A DNA stretch of 16,694 bases, taken from JAWLCQ01 sp041687095 (GTDB taxonomy: Bacteria > Planctomycetota > Phycisphaerae > SM23-33). Below the pieces are notes generated by a model. The model made no database searches and was not told the DNA's origin. It was given only the letters and a program-made list of their open reading frames with translations. This document shows positions 1 to 5,773 of the stretch, in pieces. Both the position numbers and the translations under genes were made by a program. The stretch covers positions 1 to 16,694 of the forward strand of contig JAWLCQ010000099.1 in NCBI GenBank assembly GCA_041687095.1, in the 5' to 3' direction. Position 1 is the stretch's first letter. Every line of letters begins with the position of its first letter.

Positions 1-621
1 GCAACAGCGACCGCCGACGGCGGCGGCCAAGCCCGCTCCGCGCCGCCGCCTCGCCCGCTGACAGCCGCGAAACGGGCCTGGGCGTTCGCTTGTTTAACGC
101 CTAGCCTCGAGATCAAGGATGAATTCGGTCTGGGATACCCATGGGCAGATATCCCATTATATGCGACGTTCTCTGTTGCCGATGGAAAGGTGACGGCGCA
201 TAGAGGTGGTAGGTTGCTTCGTAGTTCTGAACTCCATGATGTGAGCTGCGTATTCGATAAGCCCACTGGAACATTTGTCTTTGGGGGGCCGAGCAGGCAT
301 GGTGACGGGTATGTGCTGCAGGTACGGTACCATCCGTTGTATGGCGGAACAATGATTGTAAAGGAACCGGCTGATAGTTCTGATGATAGGGTGACGATCG
401 TGCAACGCCTTGTGAAGGTGTATGACTCGGGCCAGAAGGTGTCGGCTCAGGCTGTGGCAGGTGACCTTAAGCAGCTTCGAAGGAGTCCTGGTGGGGAGGG
501 TGGCTGGAGACAGATGGCATTCTGGGGCGGAATCGCAGGTGCGACGATAGCAGTGGGGGGGGCAATAGTGATCGTGTGTCTGCGGATGCGCCGCCGGTGC
601 CTGTCGCGCTTCCCGCGATAG
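1..621 (+). CDS. C-terminal part of a membrane-anchored protein of unknown function (5' end outside window)
   Basis: The frame is open from the first base to a TAG at 619-621, so the gene very probably begins left of the window. A GTG at 190 is only an internal alternative. The first ~30 visible codons are Ala/Pro/Arg-rich, followed by an ordinary soluble stretch. A single hydrophobic segment lies at about visible residues 172-194 (from MAFWGG to IVCL) and is followed by an Arg-rich tail (RMRRRC). This predicts an outside or periplasmic body with a C-terminal membrane anchor and a short cytoplasmic tail. I do not recognise the family. Base composition from about 110 onward is clearly less GC-rich than the genes after 6000, matching the other genes of the left island. 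Hairpin repeat A starts 34 bases after the stop. Confidence 0.6.
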   Translation, partial: ATATADGGGQARSAPPPRPLTAAKRAWAFACLTPSLEIKDEFGLGYPWADIPLYATFSVADGKVTAHRGGRLLRSSELHDVSCVFDKPTGTFVFGGPSRHGDGYVLQVRYHPLYGGTMIVKEPADSSDDRVTIVQRLVKVYDSGQKVSAQAVAGDLKQLRRSPGGEGGWRQMAFWGGIAGATIAVGGAIVIVCLRMRRRCLSRFPR

Positions 622-655
622 TATGAACATCTGGGTGATAAATTCCGAAAATCCG

Positions 656-770
656 AGTTATGGGGAGTTATGGGGACAGATACCACAACTCCCCGCAGTT
701 GTGGAGTTATGGGGACAGATACCACAACTCCCCGCAGTTGTGGTATCTGTCCCTGAAACCCTGAAACCCT
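656..770 (+). repeat. REP-type hairpin repeat, copy A (half-copy plus full copy)
   Basis: The full copy has an 18-bp perfect inverted repeat, GGGACAGATACCACAACT at 712-729 and its complement at 736-753, around the loop CCCCGC. It is preceded by head units AGTTATGGGG starting at 656, 666 and 705. It is followed by two tail units TGAAACCC (754-769). The stretch 666-704 is a half-copy: it runs through the left arm, loop and first part of the right arm, then restarts with a new head at 705. The stem sequence resembles REP sequences known near RAYT transposases. Same orientation as copies B-E. Confidence 0.9.
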
Positions 771-806
771 ATGTATCCTATTTATCCCCGCTTAGGAGAT
801 CCTGTA

Positions 807-2030
807 GTGCGCTGTGAATGGATGCTTGTAATGTGCGTCAGTCTGTCTGTGCCTGCGTGGGGCCAAGAGCATGCAGTCGCTGTTGGCGTACTGGACTTCT
901 GGGTTGTCGCGGAAGGTCGAGTTCTCGTCTTCATACAGGAAGACGGCATCTATCGCGTCTCTCAGACCGAGAAGGAAGCGTGCCCACTGTTTCGCGGAGC
1001 CCCCGATGTACGAGGGTGGATGGATGAGCGGACCATGGCGTTGGGAAAGGGGAACGACCTCGTGGTGTTGGACGTCCTGTCCGGAGCGATGAAGACAGTT
1101 CTTGCGAACTACATGGCCTATGAGGTGCTCGATTGTGCCGGAGGCGAATCCTTTCGCATCATCTTGGCGTGGCGGGATCGCCCAGAGCCCACGTGGTCCT
1201 TCCATATCGTGTTCCCCGCAGCGGGAAAGGCCAGAACGGTTCTCGAACTGCCTGCCGACACTGATGTGGTACCTAGAGTCGTTGATGAGGGAAGAACTCT
1301 GGTGGTGGAATCCGACGGGAAAGGTGAGCTGCGGACGCAGCACCGCGTGGACTTGCGCACGTTCGAGGTAACGCGGCGGGTGTACTCAGGTCAGGAACTG
1401 CCTCTCGGGGTCGTCGATGGATGGACGTGTCCGGACGGAAAGACCCGGGTGACGGTTGATGACGGAAAGCTGTGGGTCGTCGCTGGGAGCGAGCGACGGC
1501 CACTGGGGATTCTCGTGGGGAGGTTTTCGCCTGCGGCAAATCGTAGGACGAAACCGACGCATGTGGCCCTGTGCGGGCTTACGGACACAAACGGCGACGG
1601 TCGCATCGCGAGGGAGGATGGCGACGTTATGCAGTGTGTCGTGTTGGACCTCGCGTCGCTTCGCCTCACTCTGCTTGCGGATGCCAATTGCGAGAGCGTC
1701 AAGGGGCACTGGTCGGACGACGGCCGGTACTTCATCTGGTCTGTTCCTGACCCCGATAAGCAGTATGCATACGATAGTCGGACTGACCAAACGCAGCCGC
1801 TGTTGACGGGCGCTGCACGGCCCGATATCACCTTGCCAGATGGACGTCTGATTGCAGCAGACCACGGGTCGCTATCTCTGCTCGATATGGCTGGCAGAGG
1901 AAACGTGAAGCAGCAAGTGCTTGTGGATGCCCTACCTAGCAAGTGGAGGGTGTTCGGCAACTCGATCGTCTACCTGCAGGGCGATCCGGATTCTCGCCTT
2001 CTCCGGCGATTGATACCCCAGCGGGAATAG
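807..2030 (+). CDS. Exported beta-propeller-like protein of unknown function
   Basis: GTG at 807 is chosen because AGGAG (794-798) lies 8 bases before it. An in-frame ATG at 771 lies in the tail of hairpin A with no ribosome site, and ATG 822 is a further alternative. The 407-residue product opens with a short signal-peptide-like segment (hydrophobic MLVMCVSLSVPAWG, probable cleavage before QE). The rest is beta-rich with repeated short strands such as LVVLDVLSG, HWSDDGRYFIWSV and PLLTGAARPDITLPDGRLI. These suggest a TolB/WD40-like propeller. A calcium-loop-like DTNGDGRI begins near residue 260. It probably acts in the periplasm or outside; the substrate is unknown. It stands alone between hairpins A and B, and is less GC-rich than genes after 6000. 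The fold assignment is from pattern only. Confidence 0.7.
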   Translation: MRCEWMLVMCVSLSVPAWGQEHAVAVGVLDFWVVAEGRVLVFIQEDGIYRVSQTEKEACPLFRGAPDVRGWMDERTMALGKGNDLVVLDVLSGAMKTVLANYMAYEVLDCAGGESFRIILAWRDRPEPTWSFHIVFPAAGKARTVLELPADTDVVPRVVDEGRTLVVESDGKGELRTQHRVDLRTFEVTRRVYSGQELPLGVVDGWTCPDGKTRVTVDDGKLWVVAGSERRPLGILVGRFSPAANRRTKPTHVALCGLTDTNGDGRIAREDGDVMQCVVLDLASLRLTLLADANCESVKGHWSDDGRYFIWSVPDPDKQYAYDSRTDQTQPLLTGAARPDITLPDGRLIAADHGSLSLLDMAGRGNVKQQVLVDALPSKWRVFGNSIVYLQGDPDSRLLRRLIPQRE

Positions 2031-2082
2031 GGTAAGGTACTGAGGTGTCCGTTCCGCGAACCGCATCTTGGTAAATCCGGGA

Positions 2083-2142
2083 AGTTATGGGGACAGATAC
2101 CACAACTCCCCGCTGCCGTGGTGTCTGTCCCTGAAACCCTGG
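2083..2142 (+). repeat. REP-type hairpin repeat, copy B (diverged right arm)
   Basis: The left arm GGGACAGATACCACAACT (2090-2107) matches the family exactly and the loop is CCCCGC. The right arm (2114-2131, TGCCGTGGTGTCTGTCCC) has drifted from the family arm at its loop-proximal end, so the stem is imperfect. There is one head unit (AGTTATGGGG from 2083) and one tail unit (TGAAACCC, 2132-2139). Loop and tail place it with copy A. Confidence 0.85.
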
Positions 2143-2213
2143 AATGGGAGTACTGTATCAGTTGCCGTGGTCAGTCCAGCAAACCGTTCCGACCTATCTG
2201 CAGAGGCGATAAC

Positions 2214-2453
2214 ATGGACATCAAACAGCTACTCATTGACCTAGAAGCTAAGAACGTCAATCCCCGAGCCTTCAGTATTGGCACGATGACTCAATTGGGC
2301 GAAGACTATACGATTCTGCAAGGCCCCGGAGGCTGGGAGGTGTTCTATAACGAACGATGTAACAAGAACATGTTGGAAGTATTTGCTACGGAGGACGAGG
2401 CTTGTCGTGCGCTCTTGCAGCGTGTGTTAGAGGACCCTACGACACGTCGATGA
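2214..2453 (+). CDS. Small immunity-like protein (79 aa)
   Basis: ATG at 2214 follows a purine-rich AGAGGCG at a plausible distance. The reading frame can be extended upstream into hairpin B, but that part is repeat-derived and is left out. The protein has the pattern W-E-V-F-Y-N-E-R, then F-A-T-E-D-E-A-C-R-A-L-L near residues 42-72. I associate this pattern with small immunity proteins of polymorphic toxin systems, where a W.V.Y.ER core is followed by an EAC..LL helix. No signal peptide or membrane segment is visible, so it should be cytoplasmic. No toxin gene lies in the window; one could lie further left. The immunity assignment is from remembered family patterns and is not proven. Confidence 0.6.
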   Translation: MDIKQLLIDLEAKNVNPRAFSIGTMTQLGEDYTILQGPGGWEVFYNERCNKNMLEVFATEDEACRALLQRVLEDPTTRR

Positions 2454-2530
2454 TGAGTGTGAAAAGAAATCCGGTGACACCATACTGATTAACGCTTGAC
2501 CGTTGGGCAAAAAGGGGATAGGGTTCGATC

Positions 2531-2893
2531 ATGGCTCGAATCGCGAGAGTGGTGGCGCCGGGGTTGCCGCATCATGTGACGCAGCGGGGCAACCGGCGGA
2601 TGCCGACGTTCTTTGGCGACGAGGACTACCGCGCCTACTTGGACCTGCTGGGCGAGTGGACGCGGCGGGAGGGGGTGCGGGTGTGGGGCTACTGCCTCAT
2701 GCCCAACCACGTGCACCTGATCGTCGTGCCCGGGAGCGAGGCCGGCCTGTGCCGCGCGATCAGCGAGGACCACCGGCCCTGCACGCGGCGGGTGAACTTT
2801 CGCGAGGAAGTTATGGAAGTTATGGGGACAGATACCACAACTCCTCGCAGTTGTGGTATCTGTCCCTGGAACCCCTGGAACCCCTGTCCATGA
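2531..2893 (+). pseudogene. RAYT (REP-associated tyrosine transposase, Y1_Tnp), 3' half replaced by hairpin C
   Basis: The first ~92 codons are a typical RAYT N-terminus: HHVTQRGNRR, an alpha-helix with YLDLLGEW, and the HUH metal motif in YCLMPNHVHLIVVP. The sequence then reads CTRRVNFRE, a conserved point after which the family normally continues to the helix carrying the catalytic tyrosine (Y.ELNP region). Here the coding sequence passes straight into hairpin copy C from about 2809. The remaining ~28 codons are translated repeat, ending at TGA 2891-2893. The nucleophilic tyrosine helix is therefore lost and the protein should be catalytically dead. Intact relatives are around 150 residues or more. 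The stop overlaps the ATG of the next ORF (ATGA, 2890-2893), which may be chance. Confidence 0.88.
2809..2886 (+). repeat. REP-type hairpin repeat, copy C (inside the RAYT gene)
   Basis: There is an 18-bp perfect stem (2825-2842 with 2849-2866) and the loop CCTCGC. Two head units (AGTTATGG at 2809 and 2818, 9-base period) precede it. Two tail units TGGAACCCC (2867-2884, 9-base period) follow. The left boundary coincides with the point where RAYT homology stops. Confidence 0.92.
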
Positions 2894-3093
2894 TTGCTCA
2901 CACCGTCCAGGACCTGATCCTGCCAGCCATTCTGGGAATCCGCGGCTTCATTTGGGCCGTCGTTCTATGGCGCATTCGTGGGCGACGATGGGTTCCACCG
3001 ATGTGGTCATTCGTGCTGGGCTGGCTAGGAACACTGGGCGGGCTGGCCCTCTTCATTGCGGCGATTGTGCTGACGTACTTGCGGACCCATTGA
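2890..3093 (+). CDS. Small two-helix membrane protein (67 aa), possibly a 5'-truncated remnant
   Basis: The ATG at 2890 lies only a few bases after the tail of hairpin C. No good ribosome binding site is visible. The product has two hydrophobic segments, roughly residues 8-28 (LILPAILGIRGFIWAVVLW) and 43-64 (FVLGWLGTLGGLALFIAAIV), joined by a basic loop RIRGRRW. A two-pass inner-membrane protein is predicted. The abrupt start at the repeat edge and lack of a ribosome site leave open that this is the C-terminal end of a larger gene lost when the repeat arrived. I do not recognise the family. Confidence 0.45.
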   Translation: MIAHTVQDLILPAILGIRGFIWAVVLWRIRGRRWVPPMWSFVLGWLGTLGGLALFIAAIVLTYLRTH

Positions 3094-3137
3094 CGACGTG
3101 GTCTTGCTTCCACTGCCCCGGTCTTCGTTGGGGTCGG

Positions 3138-3257
3138 AGTTATGGGAGTTATGGGGACAGATACCACAACTACAACTCCTCGCAGTTATGGGGGCAGATA
3201 CCACAACTCCTCGCAGTTGTGGTATCTGTCCCTGGAACCCTGGAACCCTGGAACCTT
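3138..3257 (+). repeat. REP-type hairpin repeat, copy D (half-copy plus full copy)
   Basis: Head units start at 3138, 3147 and 3184. The first pair leads into a half-copy (left arm to 3170, then a duplicated ACAACT and CCTCGC). The third leads into the full hairpin 3191-3208 / 3215-3232 with loop CCTCGC. One base in the left arm has changed (GGGG for GGGA). Three tail units follow (TGGAACCC, TGGAACCC, TGGAACCT, 3233-3256). The ribosome site of the next gene begins right at the end of the tail. Confidence 0.9.
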
Positions 3258-3271
3258 GAGGAGTGGATGGC

Positions 3272-3841
3272 ATGGTTGATTCTCTGACGTATGGACCACA
3301 TACGAGGGAAGTGATGGAAGTGGTTCACGTGGCGCAGAGCGATTGTCTTCTTGCTGGGGGCACTAGTCCGGCTGATCTTAACGTTCGAGTAATCCATGAT
3401 CGTGGCCTCTTGTCAACCTGTGTTCTGCATACAGATGGCAGTCTTTCATGGTATGATATTCGTGAGGGTGAGTCTGCCTACTACTGGGCACACTGTCCGG
3501 ACGGTGTGGAGAGACTGCGGAGGGGGCCGCTTGATCGTCTGCAGCATGATCTTGTGATCGTGATCGAGAGAAGGTTAGGGCACTTGCTCCCTTCTGAACA
3601 CGTTGTAAACGTCTCTGACGACCTATGCTGGTGTATTCTGGAAAGGGCTGCGTTCGGGGTACGGCCGGGCTTCTGGGAGGACATCCTGAAGGTATACGCC
3701 TCTGGAGGATACCCGTGCGGGTGGGAGGGCCGGTATCCTCAAGGCAGAGTTGTCGCGTACTATCCTCCTCCGAAGGACGAGGAGGGGAAGATTGGGGGGA
3801 ATATTGGGGACGCTACCCGAGTTCCGTCGGCCGGGGGTTGA
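3272..3841 (+). CDS. Immunity-like cytoplasmic protein of unknown function (189 aa)
   Basis: ATG at 3272 is chosen because GAGGAG (3258-3263) sits 8 bases upstream. An earlier in-frame GTG at 3263 overlaps that ribosome site. The product has no signal peptide or membrane segment. A C-terminal stretch, RPGFWEDILKVYASGGYPCG followed by WEGRYPQGRVVAYYP, resembles a phrase I associate with uncharacterised proteins near polymorphic toxin loci. An immunity or other defence-accessory role is therefore a guess. The last ~14 codons (NIGDATRVPSAGG) are encoded by the left inverted repeat of the adjacent RAYT-derived element and the bases after it, so the native C-terminus was probably altered by that insertion. 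GC content is low compared with genes after 6000. Confidence 0.6.
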   Translation: MVDSLTYGPHTREVMEVVHVAQSDCLLAGGTSPADLNVRVIHDRGLLSTCVLHTDGSLSWYDIREGESAYYWAHCPDGVERLRRGPLDRLQHDLVIVIERRLGHLLPSEHVVNVSDDLCWCILERAAFGVRPGFWEDILKVYASGGYPCGWEGRYPQGRVVAYYPPPKDEEGKIGGNIGDATRVPSAGG

Positions 3842-4092
3842 CGAGTCGATGGCGTGGCCGTAGGATCTGCCCATGCCTCGCCTGGCGCGCGTCGTCATCC
3901 CGGGCTGTCCGCATCACGTGACCCAACGGGGACACCGCCGGGAGGATGTCTTCTTCACCCCCGCCGACCGCGAGCAGTACTTGGACCTGCTGCACCACTA
4001 CGCCCTCGCGCACGGGCTGGCGATCCAGGCGTACTGCCTGGCAGCGAGAGGAAAGGGCGAATGATGCGGAAATCGGGTAGCGTCCCTAATAT
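3801..4092. mobile_element. Internally deleted RAYT element bounded by 20-bp inverted repeats
   Basis: ATATTGGGGACGCTACCCGA at 3801-3820 is the reverse complement of TCGGGTAGCGTCCCTAATAT at 4073-4092 with one mismatch. Between the two ends lies the start of a RAYT gene (3873 on) that stops abruptly. This looks like a defective unit made of two outward REP-like ends and an internal deletion. The end sequence differs from the hairpin family A-E, so it belongs to a second REP/RAYT lineage. I saw no target duplication. Confidence 0.7.
3873..4064 (+). pseudogene. RAYT remnant, truncated before the HUH motif
   Basis: ATG 3873 opens MPRLARVVIPGCPHHVTQRG and continues through QYLDLLHHYALAHGL to AYCL at about 4041. 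In the family this is followed directly by the MPNHVHL metal motif. Here it changes to AARGKGE and a stop at 4062-4064. Both the HUH motif and the catalytic tyrosine are missing, so no activity is possible. It resembles the 2531 RAYT in its N-terminus but is clearly a different copy. The seven final residues may be the old C-terminus joined by an internal deletion. Confidence 0.85.
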
Positions 4093-4101
4093 AGGCGATG
4101 A

Positions 4102-4338
4102 TCAAGGGGTAGTCCTGCTCGCCCGCCAGTCTTTGGCCGTCTGCACAATTCGGTCTCGCAACTCTGGCGAGACCTGCGATTCATCGATCAGGAACACCAT
4201 AAGTGCTTCGAGAATCTGTTTTTGGATCAGTCCGCGGTTGCTGCAATACTCCTCGAATTGATCCTTGAGTTCCGCCGGCACGCGGAAGATCACCGCCGCC
4301 TCGTCCGGCTTCTTCTTGCTGGCCGTCCGTTTGGTCAT
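4102..4338 (-). CDS. Ribbon-helix-helix type small DNA-binding protein (78 aa), antitoxin-like
   Basis: The ATG at 4338 (minus) has GGGAT just upstream and gives MTKRTASKKKPDEAAVIFRV. A longer start at 4377 adds only an unconvincing leader. After a basic tail, the stretch VIFRVPAELKDQFEEYC then QKQILEALMVFLI fits the beta-strand, helix, helix pattern of the Arc/CopG (RHH) superfamily. That would make it a DNA-binding dimer that could serve as an antitoxin or autoregulator. No toxin-like partner is seen on either side, so if it is an antitoxin it is orphaned. It ends 10 bases from the RAYT-derived element, and its start lies about 45 bases from hairpin E, so it is wedged between two mobile-type repeats. 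Confidence 0.7.
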   Translation of the reverse strand: MTKRTASKKKPDEAAVIFRVPAELKDQFEEYCSNRGLIQKQILEALMVFLIDESQVSPELRDRIVQTAKDWRASRTTP

Positions 4339-4382
4339 ATCCCGTATGGTACGCGCATGTCCGCGTTCTTGCAACATCTTTC

Positions 4383-4439
4383 AGTTATGGGGACAGATAC
4401 CACAACTCCTCGCAGTTGTGGTATCTGTCCCTGGAACCC
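4383..4439 (+). repeat. REP-type hairpin repeat, copy E (simplest complete copy)
   Basis: One head (AGTTATGGGG), an 18-bp perfect stem (4390-4407 with 4414-4431), the loop CCTCGC, and one tail unit TGGAACCC (4432-4439). It lies in the upstream region of the minus-strand RHH gene and is the last copy in the window; none is found to the right. Confidence 0.92.
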
Positions 4440-4442
4440 TGG

Positions 4443-5260
4443 TGGATGTGTATTGTCCAGTGGCCATTTCCGGCCTTCTGGTTCTTCGGAGCAGGTGCTG
4501 TGGGGTGGGGTATCTGCGAAGAGATCAGGGCACGACTCCGGCGACGTCAGCACGCGAACGGACAGCAAGGAGGGTAAGCCCACGCCCGGTGATCGTATCG
4601 TTCGACGACACGACAGACTCCGTCGGGCGACGGTTGGCCGCGGCGGAAATCCGGTGACTCCGCACCAATGACCGCCGGAAGCCGGTCGAGGTATGGGGCG
4701 TCTGGCATTGGAGCCCCGGACTGCAAGGCGTGTGGGCCGTAGGGCGTGCAGAGGGCGGAGCGCAGCGGAGCCCTCTGCGCGCGGGACGCGGCATCCGGCG
4801 CGTGAGCGCCTCCGTCTTCGGCTTCGCCAAGGCTGCGCCGCGATGAGTCGCTCGGCCGCTTGCGCGGCCTGGCTGCGTACCGTCCCGGGGGCGGCGGTGT
4901 CTTCCGGGGGCGAACGCCAAACGGGCAAGCCGTCCCGTGCGGCTCCTGGTCGTCAGGACGCCCCCCCCCGTACGCCCCCCCGTACGCCCCCCTCGTACGC
5001 CGCCCCCCGTATGCCGCCCCCTCCGGGTGCCGCCTCCGACCCCCAACCCGCTCCCGGAACGGCTTGTGCTTTTGGCGTACGCCTCCGGCCTCCAACCCGC
5101 CCGAAGATCCGCAGATCCCAAGTGTCCACTGGGGCGGGCGGGGCGTGGGGCGGAGGATTTGCGCCATCGCAAAATGTAGTGAATACGGTGGTTGCGGCTC
5201 TGGCACCCGCAAAACCCGATTTCGGCGGGACGGCGCTGGTGGTTGCGGCTAAGAATAACT
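4443..5260. other. Gene-free GC-rich stretch
   Basis: I find no convincing gene on either strand. Open frames exist but translate to low-complexity Arg/Pro/Gly/Ala strings. Contents that can be named: a 9-bp perfect stem GCAGAGGGC (4748-4756 with 4770-4778), the C-tract/GTACG tandem block at 4959-5027, a small palindrome TTTGCGCCATCGCAAA (5159-5174), and a 13-base direct repeat GGTGGTTGCGGCT (5187-5199 and 5238-5250). Composition jumps from the lower-GC island to very high GC at about 4690. Confidence 0.6.
4959..5027. repeat. C-tract / GTACG tandem repeat
   Basis: Runs of 5-9 C alternate with GTACGC, GTACGC, GTACGCCG and GTATGCCG, giving four imperfect 11-14-base units. It is too simple to be coding and looks like a slippage-prone microsatellite. 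Confidence 0.75.
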
Positions 5261-5262
5261 AT

Positions 5263-5282
5263 AGGAGGAGTTGCCTATGATG
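5263..5282 (+). promoter_or_regulatory. Strong ribosome binding site and ATG ATG start with no recognisable gene behind it
   Basis: AGGAGG at 5263-5268 is 8 bases before ATG 5277, with a second ATG at 5280. It sits in a local AT-rich island (about 5250-5280) inside very GC-rich DNA. The frame that follows begins MMQTGGVEVRAECAARRAGG, then runs into tandem repeats and low-complexity codons without any domain. The likely reading is the surviving 5' end of a lost gene, or a start now driving a nonsense frame. Confidence 0.4.
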
Positions 5283-5450
5283 CAAACGGGCGGTGTCGAG
5301 GTCCGCGCGGAGTGCGCGGCCCGGCGGGCCGGGGGACGGATCGGGGCGGCGGGTCCCCCCCCGGTCCGGCGGCGTACGGCAGGCGAGGCCCGGCCAGGGC
5401 CAGCGGGTCTCCGCGTGGCGGGAGGGTCGAAACTCGGAATAGTCTGCGCT

Positions 5451-5556
5451 GGGTTCGTTTTCCACGGTCGGGAGGAGGCGAAATGGGTTCGTTTTCGACG
5501 GTCGGGAGAAGGCGAGCGGTGGGTTTGTTTTGCACGGTCGGTGCGAGTTCGGCCGC
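5451..5556 (+). repeat. Tandem repeat, three ~35-nt units
   Basis: Units start at 5451, 5485 and 5521 with GGGTTCGTTTTCCACGGTCG, GGGTTCGTTTTCGACGGTCG and GGGTTTGTTTTGCACGGTCG. Each is followed by a purine-rich GGAGRAGGCG-like tail except the last. The core resembles the shorter units at 5844-5997, so the two blocks belong to one family. Confidence 0.85.
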
Positions 5557-5561
5557 GAAAG

Positions 5562-5763
5562 GGGGACAGGCACCTTCGGGGCGAACGGCGCGCCCCTTCG
5601 GAGCCCGTCCCCGTTTCGCTCGCCCGCGGGTCGATCCGGCCGCGAGGGGGGGACGGGCACCTTCGGGGCGAACGGCGCGCCCCTGCGGCGCCCGTCCCCC
5701 TTTCGCTCCCCCGCGGGTCGGTCGGACCGTTCGGAGCCCGTCCCGGTTTCGCTCGCTCGCGGG
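5562..5763 (+). repeat. 51-nt palindromic repeats at an 87-nt period
   Basis: Two near-identical 51-base units (5562-5612 and 5649-5699) begin GGGGAC[A/G]GGCACC and end GCCCGTCCCC. Outer arms GGGGACGGGC/GCCCGTCCCC and inner arms GGGGCG/CGCCCC can pair. The linker (TTTCGCTC then CGCGGGTCG) is also repeated. A third, partial copy of the right half plus linker lies at about 5725-5763. The GGGGACAGGCACC opening looks like a REP-type motif. Confidence 0.8.
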
Positions 5764-5773
5764 TGGGTCCGGG

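Noticed and set aside
771..806. ATG 771 as start of the propeller-like protein
   Set aside because: It lies in the repeat tail with no ribosome site and would add residues ahead of a good signal peptide.
2118..2213. Longer start for the 79-residue protein (MVSVPETLEW...)
   Set aside because: This leader is translated from hairpin B; the same VSVP string appears from other hairpin copies.
656..4439. Integron cassette array with attC sites
   Set aside because: Gene-hairpin-gene order in one orientation recalls it, but the hairpins lack RYYYAAC/GTTRRRY core sites (GTTATGG and GGAAC do not fit, and their order is reversed), they are too uniform, and no integrase is seen.
4525..5212. Minus-strand genes in the gene-free stretch
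   Set aside because: Two long overlapping frames exist, but both are Arg/Pro/Gly low complexity across the C-tract repeat with no ribosome site or domain.
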